NCBI GenBank assembly: GCA_019422065.1
Contig: JAHZEA010000004.1
Coordinates: 69,477 to 133,476 of the forward strand
Length of the DNA: 64,000 bases
Origin: Lachnospiraceae bacterium
GTDB taxonomy: Bacteria > Bacillota > Clostridia > Lachnospirales > Anaerotignaceae
Reading direction: 5' to 3'
The translations under genes were made by a program, and so were the position numbers. Of the stretch, positions 53,858 to 61,513 are shown one piece after another. Under the pieces are notes generated by a model. That model was not told the DNA's origin. It saw only the letters and a program-made list of their open reading frames with translations, and ran no database searches. Each line of letters opens with the position of its first letter. Position 1 is the stretch's first letter.

Positions 53858-54196
53858 TTACGCTCCTTTGTTTTTATTATTGTCTTTATTATATATTCTA
53901 AAGACACCGTTAAAAAAGAATACAACCGAAACTAAAAGTGCAATGCCGCAAAATCCTAGGCTTGCAGAATTTGTAATGGATAGCGGCACTTCTGCACTTT
54001 CTGCATTCGTTCCATAAGAAAACATACATCTTAGTAAAAATAAGAATGAAATGGAAGCTGATACAGTTTGAAACAGGAAATATTTATAGTAAACAGCTTT
54101 AGTTTTTAGGTACATAAAAAGAAGTATTATAAAGGAAACAATAATTATTACCGATACTCCTAAAATAAACATAAATACTGCTTCTTGTTCAAACAT
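53858..54196 (-). CDS. Unknown three-helix membrane protein in the serine operon
   Basis: 112 residues with three hydrophobic helices: FILGVSVIIIVSFIILLFMY, YFLFQTVSASISFLFLLRC and LGFCGIALLVSVVFFFNGVF, ending in a basic NNKNKGA tail. No family recognised. Sits between serC (30 bp) and serA (5 bp), so it is co-transcribed under the serine T-box and its last codons supply serA's ribosome binding site. It has its own CGGGGTG before ATG 54196. A role in serine transport or sensing is speculative. Confidence 0.75.
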   Translation of the reverse strand: MFEQEAVFMFILGVSVIIIVSFIILLFMYLKTKAVYYKYFLFQTVSASISFLFLLRCMFSYGTNAESAEVPLSITNSASLGFCGIALLVSVVFFFNGVFRIYNKDNNKNKGA

Positions 54197-54226
54197 GGTA
54201 TCACCCCGTTAATCAAATACCATATA

Positions 54227-55321
54227 TTACTTGTTTTCAACCTCGAATTTACCCATAAATTCAACAAGTTTTTTAATGCCTTCAACCGGCATAGCGTTAT
54301 ATATAGAAGCTCTCATGCCGCCTACTGTTCTGTGGCCTTTAAGGTTAACAAAACCGTTTGCTTTTGCTTCTGATATAAATTTAGCGTTAAGTTCTTCAGT
54401 AGGAAGTATAAAAGGTACGTTCATGAGTGAACGGTCCTGAGGTCTTACTGTGCCCTTGAAAAGTTTTGAATTATCAAGGAAATCGTAAAGTATAGCTGCT
54501 TTTTCGCGGTTAATTTTTTCCATTGCGTCTACGCCGCCCATTTTTTTAACCCACTTAAATACAAGGCCGGCAAAATAAATTGAATATGTAGGCGGTGTAT
54601 TGTAAAGTGATTTTTCTTTAGCATGTGTAGCATAGTTAAGCATTGTAGGAGTAAAGTCCATTGCGTTGCCTATAAGGTCGTTTCTTATAATTACAACTGT
54701 AACTCCGGCAGGTCCAAGGTTTTTCTGAGCTCCGGCAAATATAAGGCCGAATTTTGAAATATCATATCTTTCAGCAAGTATGTTTGAGCTCATATCGCCT
54801 ACTTTTGGAACATTTCCTGTGTCAGGTATCATATTATCTGGAATATGTGTACCGTAAATTGTGTTATTAAGTGTCATGTAGAAGTAATCGGCGTCTTTAT
54901 CGAACTTAGCTGGGTCAAGCTCTGGAATGTAAGAGAATGTTTTATCTTCTGAAGAAGCTACAACATTTACTGTGCCGTATCTCTGAGCCTCAGCAATAGC
55001 TTTTTTAGACCACTGACCTGTTTTAACAAAATCAGCTTTATTGTTTTTGTTCATAAGATTTAATGGAATCATTGCAAACTGTGTTGAGCCGCCGCCCTGA
55101 AGGAAAAGTACTGTATAATTATCAGGTATATTCATAAGGTCTCTTAAATCAGCCTCAGCACCGAATATTATGTTTTCAAAATCTTTAGAACGGTGACTCA
55201 TTTCCATAACGGACATACCTGTGTCACCATAGCAAACAAATTCTTTCTGTGCCTGTTCAAGGACTTCCAAAGGAAGCATAGAAGGACCAGCTGAAAAATT
55301 ATAAACTCTGTTCATTGACAT
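54227..55321 (-). CDS. serC: Phosphoserine aminotransferase
   Basis: PLP enzyme converting phosphohydroxypyruvate to phosphoserine. RVYNFSAGPSMLPLEVLEQA is the signature start, MSVMEMSHRSKDFE and LFLQGGGSTQFAMIPLN are substrate motifs, and the PLP lysine is in FAGAQKNLGPAGV. 364 residues. AGGGGGA is spaced for ATG 55321; a second ATG follows at 55315. First gene of the T-box-controlled operon serC-orf112-serA. Confidence 0.96.
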   Translation of the reverse strand: MSMNRVYNFSAGPSMLPLEVLEQAQKEFVCYGDTGMSVMEMSHRSKDFENIIFGAEADLRDLMNIPDNYTVLFLQGGGSTQFAMIPLNLMNKNNKADFVKTGQWSKKAIAEAQRYGTVNVVASSEDKTFSYIPELDPAKFDKDADYFYMTLNNTIYGTHIPDNMIPDTGNVPKVGDMSSNILAERYDISKFGLIFAGAQKNLGPAGVTVVIIRNDLIGNAMDFTPTMLNYATHAKEKSLYNTPPTYSIYFAGLVFKWVKKMGGVDAMEKINREKAAILYDFLDNSKLFKGTVRPQDRSLMNVPFILPTEELNAKFISEAKANGFVNLKGHRTVGGMRASIYNAMPVEGIKKLVEFMGKFEVENK

Positions 55322-55378
55322 AATAAAAATCCCCCTTAATTTATTTATCTCGTTTTTATCAATATAATATTTTATAAT

Positions 55379-55580
55379 AAAAAAACCCGTCCCAGTACAA
55401 TAAAAACTGGGACGGGATTACCCGCGTTGCCACCCGCATTGGCACAGCAAAACTGTGTCCGCTCGTATAAGCTATAAAGGGCTTTCCCTTCCGATTCATC
55501 ACCGGCGGCTAAGAAAATGGAACGCCTTTTTGGCTGTACGGCTTGCACCAACCGCCGATTCTCTTAACAGTTACAAAGGT
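55379..55580 (-). promoter_or_regulatory. T-box riboswitch (serine, UCC specifier)
   Basis: Read on the minus strand: stem I (base CGGCGG/CCGCCG) contains GGTTGGTGCAAGCC and the specifier region GTTCCATTTTCTTAGC, where TCC (55519-55521) sits in the usual specifier position and codes for Ser. The T-box sequence GGGTGGCAACGCGGG (complement of about 55421-55437) follows; its TGGC bulge would pair with a GCCA acceptor end, consistent with the G73 of tRNA-Ser. A perfect 11-bp terminator stem (55386-55396 with 55406-55416) and T-run end it. Uncharged tRNA-Ser should allow readthrough into serC. Confidence 0.93.
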
Positions 55581-55784
55581 TTAGTTTTCCTCAACGTCAT
55601 TTTAACTATACTTGAATTTGAAATTAATGAAGATTATAACACACTAAAAAAATATTGCAAGAGAAATTTCAAATTTTTTGCAAAAAGTATTATTTTACTT
55701 ATTATAAAAGTATAAAGTAAAATTTTTTCAGTAAATATATTGATTATTTTTGGGCTGAATGATATACTAATTAAGTTAATAATG

Positions 55785-55850
55785 CCAAAATTGGATTAGT
55801 TGATAGAGCTTATAATTCGTAAGCAACAGGTCGCTGGTTATACATAAGGA
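55785..55850 (+). pseudogene. Decayed tRNA-Thr(CGT)-like sequence
   Basis: About 80 bp before the intact tRNA lies TTAGTTGATAGAGC, close to a D arm, then ATTCGTAAG, which keeps the seven-base anticodon loop TTCGTAA of the neighbour. GGTTATACA stands where the T loop should be. The acceptor ends do not pair (GCCAAAA has no complement at the right place), so it should not fold as a working tRNA. It looks like a degraded tandem copy of tRNA-Thr(CGT). Confidence 0.55.
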
Positions 55851-55865
55851 TAGTAGGTTTTATAT

Positions 55866-55938
55866 GCCGGAATAACTCAGTTGGTAGAGTAACTGATTCG
55901 TAATCAGTAAGCCGTGGGTTCAAGTCCCATTTCCGGCT
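55866..55938 (+). tRNA. tRNA-Thr (CGT anticodon)
   Basis: A 73-base cloverleaf: acceptor GCCGGAA/TTCCGGC, D arm ACTC-AGTTGGTA-GAGT, anticodon arm ACTGA-TTCGTAA-TCAGT with anticodon CGT, T arm GTGGG-TTCAAGT-CCCAT, discriminator T. CCA is not encoded. The anticodon reads the ACG codon. A strong hairpin starts 26 bp after it, and the mobile-element genes begin within 260 bp. Confidence 0.96.
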
Positions 55939-55963
55939 GTTTGCAAAAAAACGGTTAAAACAT

Positions 55964-56153
55964 AAGGGTGTCGATAAAGTCGACACCCTTTTGTCAAAGG
56001 CTCATTTCATTCAAGCCTTTGACAAGCAGACAGGTGTATAAACGGGGAGTTCCTATGGCATTATTGCCTTGAAACTCCCCGTTTTCCTCGTCGGAAATGA
56101 ATTCCGACTGCGGATTCCAGTTGGGAAACTTATAGTTTCCCAAACCCTTCCGC
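55964..56153. repeat. Array of five strong hairpins
   Basis: Five consecutive inverted repeats in 190 bp. H1: perfect 11 bp (55964-55974/55980-55990) with T4. H2: perfect 12 bp (55991-56002/56014-56025). H3: perfect 11 bp (56041-56051/56073-56083) with an inner GGCA/TGCC stem. H4: 7 bp (56090-56096/56102-56108). H5: perfect 10 bp with a 3-base loop (56121-56130/56134-56143), inside an outer GCGGA/TCCGC stem (56110-56114/56149-56153). H1 can terminate the tRNA transcript. The rest lies between converging transcripts and far exceeds what a terminator needs. It may be the element's terminal structure. Confidence 0.8.
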
Positions 56154-56188
56154 TATAAAAAACTACTTTGACTATATATGTTTAGATT

Positions 56189-56791
56189 TTAGCCGTTTTT
56201 TTCTGTCGCAAATTTATTTAGGTATAGACGAAATATTTCTATATCTGTTTCAATATCTCTTGTAATAAACCTTCGTGCAAGCTCTACTGACATACTAATC
56301 GAAAAGAAACTATAAAGAGGGCAGGAAAGAAAACACTTCAAAAGCTTTTCTTTGAAACATTTCATTTTTTCTATTCCAATTAATTCAGTTAATTTTTCTT
56401 CTGTCTGCCTCAGGTCTACAATGTCAACAGCGGAGCCAAATTCAAATGTTTTTTTCTCTATAAATTCATCAAGTGCTTGATTTAAAAATTTATCGGCATT
56501 TGATAACAGAAAAAGTATTTGCCTTGTGTGTTCCTCCTGAAAGCTGAATATATTTTCTGTTTCGTTATCAAAAATACTCTTCATAATATCCGCCATTTTT
56601 TCCGATGCCTCATCTTGCAATCCGATTATATCAATCTGGGCTATAAGATGAAAAAACATTGAAATATAATGGTCTAAAATATAGCCTTTTGCACCAAGTA
56701 TATATTTTAATTCTTCTGCCTGCTTAAAAACATCTGAAATTTTGGTCAGGTATTTATAATCATTGAAAATAAATTCTTGAAAAATATCCAT
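56189..56791 (-). CDS. Hypothetical protein of the mobile element
   Basis: 200 residues, mostly alpha-helical, not recognised. It begins MDIFQEFIFNDYKYLTKISD and has hydrophobic segments that are too polar for membrane helices (HYISMFFHLIAQIDIIGL, CPLYSFFSISMSVELARRFI). CAGGTGG precedes ATG 56791. It lies 78 bp after the leftward zinc-ribbon gene, on the same strand and probably in the same transcript, oriented away from the replication and mobilization genes. Confidence 0.65.
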   Translation of the reverse strand: MDIFQEFIFNDYKYLTKISDVFKQAEELKYILGAKGYILDHYISMFFHLIAQIDIIGLQDEASEKMADIMKSIFDNETENIFSFQEEHTRQILFLLSNADKFLNQALDEFIEKKTFEFGSAVDIVDLRQTEEKLTELIGIEKMKCFKEKLLKCFLSCPLYSFFSISMSVELARRFITRDIETDIEIFRLYLNKFATEKNG

Positions 56792-56869
56792 AAGTTCACC
56801 ACCTGTATTGTTTTGCTAAAAAATCCTTTGTGGTATATAAACTCTTGTGGATAGTATTGTCAAGAAGAT

Positions 56870-57832
56870 TTATTTTTTCAGCCAGTCTTTAAACTCATCA
56901 AGAGTAATGCTTCCATGGTCACACAATTCTTTTTTCTGTCTTGCTTCTTCAGACCAGGAATAAAATTCTTCTTGAGATATTTTTTTGCTTTTAATCCATG
57001 CAAAACGTTTTTTATATTCACGTCTGTAAACTTTGAATACCTCGTCATCTTTTTTCTTTCTTTCCCAAAGATAAGACGCACCTAAATCACGGCAAGTTCT
57101 GCCCATATCGTCAATAGCACGGGAGCAGTATTCCGTATCTGTTCTGCCTCGGATAGCAAAATATTTCTGGCAGTTTTTACATTTTCTTATTGGCTGCTCT
57201 CTCTTTATACATTCCCTAAGAATATAATCAATAACATCATAAATGCTCTCTGGATAAAGCACATCTGTAAATGCTTTGTCATCAACCATTTCATATTTTG
57301 TTTTCAGCTTATCAAAGTGAAACAGCTTCAAATTATCGTCCTGATATTTTTTAAAATAACTTGTCAGCCTTTCGTTTACAGTGCCTTTGGATAAATCCCT
57401 GTCAAGGCAGTTATCAAAAATATCCCTAATCTGGCGCTGTATCTCAATAGCTTCTGAAGGAATCCACGTAAGCTGTTTTCTTGGCAGAAGGTCAATTATG
57501 TTTTTAAATTCCTGTTCCTCTGCTTGACGAAATCTCTTTTTCCAAACATGGTATGTAATTTGAAAATATGGGTGCACATCTGCCATGTTACGAAGAAAAT
57601 CCAAAACATTTCTTGTGTACTGGACATCTTTTTTCTGATAAAGGTTTTCAATATCTCTTCCCAGTTGTTCAAAGGAACCCATAAGGTGTTTAAAATCCAC
57701 ATAAAGAAAATCAATTAAACTATCGGGAAACTGATATTCTTTCTTTAATGCATATTCTTTTGTTTCTGTGAGAAACGTTTCTTGTCCCTCTAAAATATAG
57801 ACTTTATATTGCAGGTCATCAGCCATAGTCAT
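56870..57832 (-). CDS. Zinc-ribbon protein, DUF6076-like
   Basis: 320 residues. A long helical N-terminal part is followed near residue 215 by a zinc-ribbon-like cluster: KCKNCQKYFAIRGRTDTEYC and a further Cys in MGRTCRDLGASY. After it comes a basic helical tail (RREYKKRFAWIKSKK). The Cys pattern and arrangement recall DUF6076 proteins found on clostridial integrative elements; function unknown, perhaps nucleic-acid binding. ATG 57832 and ATG 57826 both suit the AAAGG upstream. Divergent from the RepA-like gene. Confidence 0.65.
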   Translation of the reverse strand: MTMADDLQYKVYILEGQETFLTETKEYALKKEYQFPDSLIDFLYVDFKHLMGSFEQLGRDIENLYQKKDVQYTRNVLDFLRNMADVHPYFQITYHVWKKRFRQAEEQEFKNIIDLLPRKQLTWIPSEAIEIQRQIRDIFDNCLDRDLSKGTVNERLTSYFKKYQDDNLKLFHFDKLKTKYEMVDDKAFTDVLYPESIYDVIDYILRECIKREQPIRKCKNCQKYFAIRGRTDTEYCSRAIDDMGRTCRDLGASYLWERKKKDDEVFKVYRREYKKRFAWIKSKKISQEEFYSWSEEARQKKELCDHGSITLDEFKDWLKK

Positions 57833-57884
57833 TTTCCTTTCAAAACAAATTTAGACAGAACTATAATTTTATTATAAATGTGTC

Positions 57885-57913
57885 TTGACAAAAAGGCAAT
57901 AGAGTGTTAAATT
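57885..57913 (+). promoter_or_regulatory. Candidate promoter of the RepA-like gene
   Basis: Consensus TTGACA at 57885 with TAAATT at 57908, 17 bp apart, in the divergent intergenic region of the element. Confidence 0.5.
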
Positions 57914-57991
57914 TTATATATAGACTTATATAAAAATTATTTTTTATATGTCTAAAATTTTTGGAAAAATAATTTAGGAGGTGGTTATCAA

Positions 57992-58123
57992 ATGCACATA
58001 TCAAATTCCAATAAAAACTTAATAAGAGGGGAGGTGTTATGGGTACATGGCAAAACCGCTTCATGTAATAAACGGAGAAGAACTAATGGATATGGATTAC
58101 AAGCCAATCAAGTTTGCAGTTAG
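57992..58123 (+). CDS. Possible 43-residue leader ORF overlapping the RepA-like gene
   Basis: TAGGAGGTGG precedes ATG 57992, the best ribosome binding site in this stretch, and opens a 43-codon frame (start MHISNSNKNLIRGEVLWVHG, end LQANQVCS) running 77 bp into the RepA-like gene in another frame. It could be a small basic protein or a leader that couples or throttles translation of the ATPase. Unsupported by any family. Confidence 0.35.
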   Translation: MHISNSNKNLIRGEVLWVHGKTASCNKRRRTNGYGLQANQVCS

Positions 58124-59042
58124 AGATTTTTTAACTCAAGGGCTTGCCATACTTGCTGGAGCACCAAAGACAGGAAAATCATTTTTTGCACTGTGGCTTT
58201 GTCTTTGTGTTGCAAAGGGCGAATGTGTTTGGAACTATGAAACACAACAAGGAACAGTTTTATATCTCTGTTTGGAGGACAATGCAATCCGCCTGCAAAA
58301 CAGAATTCTTACCATAACAGATGACGCACCTGCCAATCTGTTTTTTTGTTGGGAAGCAAATAGGCTTGGCGACGGTCTGGAACAACAGATTAAAAATTTT
58401 ATTTGGGATCATAAAGACACAGTGCTTATTGTTATTGATACTTTGCAGTGTATCAGAAAACAAAGCCTTGATTACAGCTATGGAATGGACTACAAGGAAA
58501 TTCAATCGTTGAAAAAAATAGCTGATGAATTTCAAATTACAATACTTTTAATTCATCATTTGAGAAAACAAGAAAGCAAAGATTCATTCCATATGATTTC
58601 AGGCACAACAGGTTTGCAAGGTGCAGCTGACAGCATTTTGGTTATGACTGAAAACAAAAGAGGCAGCGGCTCAGTAAAGCTATCTGTTGTGGGCAGAGAT
58701 ATTGAGCCAAGGGAGGTGAAGCTGGAACGAGATGAAAACAATGTTTGGATAAAGGAAGAAGATTCACTGGAAAACGAAAATGAGTCAATAGACGAAATAG
58801 TTTCTATTGTTGACAGGTGCATGAAAAAACATGATTTCCTTTCTGGTGAACCAAGTATGCTCTCTGAAATTTTAAGCAGGGACTCTGGAAAAGCAATTTC
58901 ACATCTGACTCTTTTAAAACGACTGAAAAAAAGCTCTGCGGAGCTTCTGTGTCTTGGTTATGTTTTTCATATCAGGAGAAGTGATGGCAAAAGGATTATG
59001 GAGATTTCAAAAATTAAGTGCATAGAAGAAATAAATCAGTGA
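58047..59042 (+). CDS. RepA-like AAA family ATPase (hexameric helicase type)
   Basis: RecA-fold ATPase of the AAA_25/RepA type used as replicative helicase by plasmids and mobile elements. FAVRDFLTQGLAILAGAP leads into Walker A GAPKTGKS (residues 38-45). Walker B is VLIVIDTLQ, followed by a motif-3 ILLIHHLRKQES and SGTTGLQGAADSILVM. The C-terminal 100 residues may be a small winged-helix domain. 331 residues. GAGGGGAGGTG precedes ATG 58047 by about 11 bases. Its stop lies in the first copy of a repeated 9-mer. Confidence 0.82.
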   Translation: MAKPLHVINGEELMDMDYKPIKFAVRDFLTQGLAILAGAPKTGKSFFALWLCLCVAKGECVWNYETQQGTVLYLCLEDNAIRLQNRILTITDDAPANLFFCWEANRLGDGLEQQIKNFIWDHKDTVLIVIDTLQCIRKQSLDYSYGMDYKEIQSLKKIADEFQITILLIHHLRKQESKDSFHMISGTTGLQGAADSILVMTENKRGSGSVKLSVVGRDIEPREVKLERDENNVWIKEEDSLENENESIDEIVSIVDRCMKKHDFLSGEPSMLSEILSRDSGKAISHLTLLKRLKKSSAELLCLGYVFHIRRSDGKRIMEISKIKCIEEINQ

Positions 59043-59255
59043 CGGTTGATTTAAAAAACTGGTTTTACTGACCCTGATAGTGACGGTTGCATATGAAAAA
59101 TATTTCTACTGACCCTGTTACAGAAAAATATAAATTATTTGAAAAGCCTTTAAAATCAAGGAAAACTGGACTTTTCAAAAAAAGCAAAACTTTAAAAAGT
59201 GACGGTAGTGACGGTTTTTATGGGAGTGGCAAAATAACTGACCCTGCTGACCCTG
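59038..59255 (+). repeat. Iteron-like 9-mers after the RepA-like gene
   Basis: AGTGACGGT occurs four times (59038, 59079, 59198, 59207) and CTGACCCTG four times (59068, 59109, 59238, 59247), with one tandem pair of each. The spacing is irregular and no gene is clear. They could be iterons bound by an initiator. Most copies also keep one reading frame, giving SDG and TDP peptide repeats (frame at 59093-59308), so they may instead be part of an unrecognised or decayed coding sequence. Confidence 0.5.
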
Positions 59256-59658
59256 TCCGTGTGGATAAAGGCTTTTTGGGGCACTGTGACCGCCTGTGTG
59301 GCACTTAAAAATCAATGTGGGGTTATTAATCGCCAAGAAGCAAAAAGAAGGCGTAAGGGGATTTTTGGGAAACCGTTGGAAAGCGTTATAAATTCTGAGA
59401 ATTTCAGCTTTTGAGGGCTTTTTTTAAGGGCAAAAAAGATTGCAGGTTAAAGTGGCGGTGTCTTGTTCCGCCACGGTTTCCTCAAATCACCGCAGTGCGG
59501 AGATTTATATCCAATAAATAAATGGTGTCATAAATAAGTTATAGGCATCAAAATCAGCTCTTTGTAGATGTAAAAACTGCATTTTGTCTTAGAAAACACG
59601 GGCTTTTTACCTGACGTCGGTACAGACATCAAAGAGTATTTGAAGGAAGTGATGAATA
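59256..59658. other. Non-coding region before the mobilization genes; oriT candidate
   Basis: About 400 bp without a convincing gene. It holds the inverted repeat GTGGCGG/CCGCCAC (59452-59458/59468-59474), a small CCGCA-G-TGCGG palindrome soon after, and GACGTC near 59614. Its place directly before a relaxosome protein and relaxase is where a transfer origin would be expected. Confidence 0.4.
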
Positions 59659-60063
59659 TTGAAAAATAATAGTGAAAAACATTCATTTACTGTCAGGCTT
59701 TCAGAAGAAACAGCTAAGCTTTGCATATCTGGTATGGCAATAGATGACTGCCGAAGCCGAAACGAATTTATTGAAAAAGCTATAAAATATTACGCTGGAT
59801 ACCTTTCAGCAGATAAAAATAAATTGGTTTTAGGTGAGCAAATTCAAAAATTAGTTGAGTCATCGGTGAAATCTTCTGAACGCAGAATATCAAATCAGAT
59901 ATTTAGAATAGCAGTGGAGCTGGCAAAGCTGCAAATGATAAATGCTTTGTATTATCAAATTGATGAAGAAACGCTTATTGAAATCCATAACTTATGCGAA
60001 AAAGAAGTAAAAAATATAAACGGTGTTTTCTCTATTGAGGATATGATAAAGCGTAAAAATTGA
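59659..60063 (+). CDS. Ribbon-helix-helix mobilization accessory protein
   Basis: 134 residues. The start HSFTVRLSEETAKLCISGMA is an N-terminal ribbon-helix-helix (MobC/CopG-like) DNA-binding motif, with SRNEFIEKAIKYYAGYL as the second helix, followed by a helical C-terminal part. Such proteins bind oriT and help the relaxase. TTG start at 59659 after AAGGAAGTG. It precedes the relaxase by 21 bp. Confidence 0.72.
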   Translation: MKNNSEKHSFTVRLSEETAKLCISGMAIDDCRSRNEFIEKAIKYYAGYLSADKNKLVLGEQIQKLVESSVKSSERRISNQIFRIAVELAKLQMINALYYQIDEETLIEIHNLCEKEVKNINGVFSIEDMIKRKN

Positions 60064-60084
60064 TGAAAGGACGGTGGCAAATCC

Positions 60085-61398
60085 ATGGCAAAAATTATTT
60101 TTGCTGCAAGATATGTTAAGAACATTTCAAAAGGGCAGATAAAAAACTATGTGAAATATATTGCCACCAGACCAAATTCAGAAAAATATTCTCAAACTAT
60201 TTTGGACGAAGTTTCGGAGCTCCAAAGTAACTGGATTGCAAAAGAGCTTAAAAAATCTCCAAAACTGAAACAGGAATGTGCCGAAGAATATCAGGCATAT
60301 GAAGAAAATCCCAGTTGCAAAACAGCAGAAAACCTCATTCATAAAATCGCTGAAGTGAATATTTATCATGGAAATGATATTAAAAATTATGTTGGGTACC
60401 TTGCTAAAAGACCTCGTGCAGAGTTTACAGAGCAGGGGCATGCACTGTGGAATGACAAAGACGAAAAAATTAATTTGCGTAAAGTACAAAATGAAGCAGC
60501 AGAATATCAAGGTCGTATATGGAATTTTGTTGTTTCATTAAAACGAGAAGATGCCCAAAGGCTGGGATATGATAATGCAAAAACATGGAGAAATCTTGTG
60601 GTGCAAAAGTCATTAGCCATGGCAAAAGAAATGCGTATCAAGCCTGAAAATCTTGTTTGGTATGGTGCTTTCCATAACGAAGGGCACCACCCTCATATCC
60701 ATATTATGTGCTATTCAAAAGACCCAAAGGAAGGCTATATAACAAAAAAAGGTATTGAAAATTTGAGAAGTGAATTTGCCCATGAGATTTTTCATGATGA
60801 ATTTTATCATATATATGAGCAGAAAGATCAGGTGCGAAAATGTATTTATGAGGAATGCAGAAGAACATTAAATGAGTCTTTATCTATGAAAAATAAGGAA
60901 AATTCATATGCACAATCGTTACTGTTTGCCTTGGCAAATAATCTGAAGACAGCAAAACATAAAAAGGTCTATGGTCGTCTTGCCAAAGAAAATAAACTGC
61001 TTGTAGATGAAATTGTTTCTGAAATAAGAAAAGACAAAAAAATTAATTCATTGTATCAAACATGGCTGGAATTGAAAGATGAAGTTTTATCTTTCTATGA
61101 CGGTAAGGGTTACGCCAGACATTCTTTTTCAGAAGAAACAGAGTTTAGGAATATCAAAAATTTAGTGCTGAAAACTGCATTGGAAATCAACAATATTCAG
61201 TTGGAAATTCAAAACCAAAATGAAAAGCAAATAATAAATGGCATAATAAGAAATCAATTTTTGTGTTTGCTAAAAGAAGTCAGCCATATTATTGAGGAAG
61301 ATTATGAAAAGAAAGAGAACTATATAGCTGCTATTGATAAGAAATTATATCAAAAAATACTGGAGAAAAAAGAAGCTCACGGTATGAAAATGGGTTAA
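60085..61398 (+). CDS. HUH relaxase, MobP-type
   Basis: Nicks oriT and pilots the transferred strand. The metal motif HHPHIHIMCY is at about residue 200, preceded by NLVWYGAFHNEG. The N-terminal block AKIIFAARYVKNISKGQIKN and the repeated IKNYVGYLAKRP are like those of MobP3-type clostridial relaxases. The C-terminal half is charged and helical. 437 residues. A tyrosine at the nick site is expected among YVKYIATRP or nearby, but I cannot assign it. AAAGGACGG precedes the ATG. Confidence 0.82.
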   Translation: MAKIIFAARYVKNISKGQIKNYVKYIATRPNSEKYSQTILDEVSELQSNWIAKELKKSPKLKQECAEEYQAYEENPSCKTAENLIHKIAEVNIYHGNDIKNYVGYLAKRPRAEFTEQGHALWNDKDEKINLRKVQNEAAEYQGRIWNFVVSLKREDAQRLGYDNAKTWRNLVVQKSLAMAKEMRIKPENLVWYGAFHNEGHHPHIHIMCYSKDPKEGYITKKGIENLRSEFAHEIFHDEFYHIYEQKDQVRKCIYEECRRTLNESLSMKNKENSYAQSLLFALANNLKTAKHKKVYGRLAKENKLLVDEIVSEIRKDKKINSLYQTWLELKDEVLSFYDGKGYARHSFSEETEFRNIKNLVLKTALEINNIQLEIQNQNEKQIINGIIRNQFLCLLKEVSHIIEEDYEKKENYIAAIDKKLYQKILEKKEAHGMKMG

Positions 61399-61513
61399 AT
61401 ATGTGCACAAATTGTGCAGGTAATGTGCACTGATAGTCTCTGTGAAAAAGTTTTATTGACTATTAAAATTAATGTAATGGTAAAAGATATTTTAATAAAA
61501 GAGAAGGTGTCCT

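Noticed and set aside
55455..55715. 86-codon rightward open frame
   Set aside because: Lies over the T-box leader on the opposite strand and has no ribosome binding site.
55964..56153. CRISPR array
   Set aside because: The hairpins differ in sequence; there are no identical direct repeats with regular spacers, and no cas genes in the window.
59093..59308. Short protein frame with SDG/TDP repeats as a confirmed gene
   Set aside because: No ribosome binding site near its ATG and no recognised family; retained only as an alternative reading of the repeat block.
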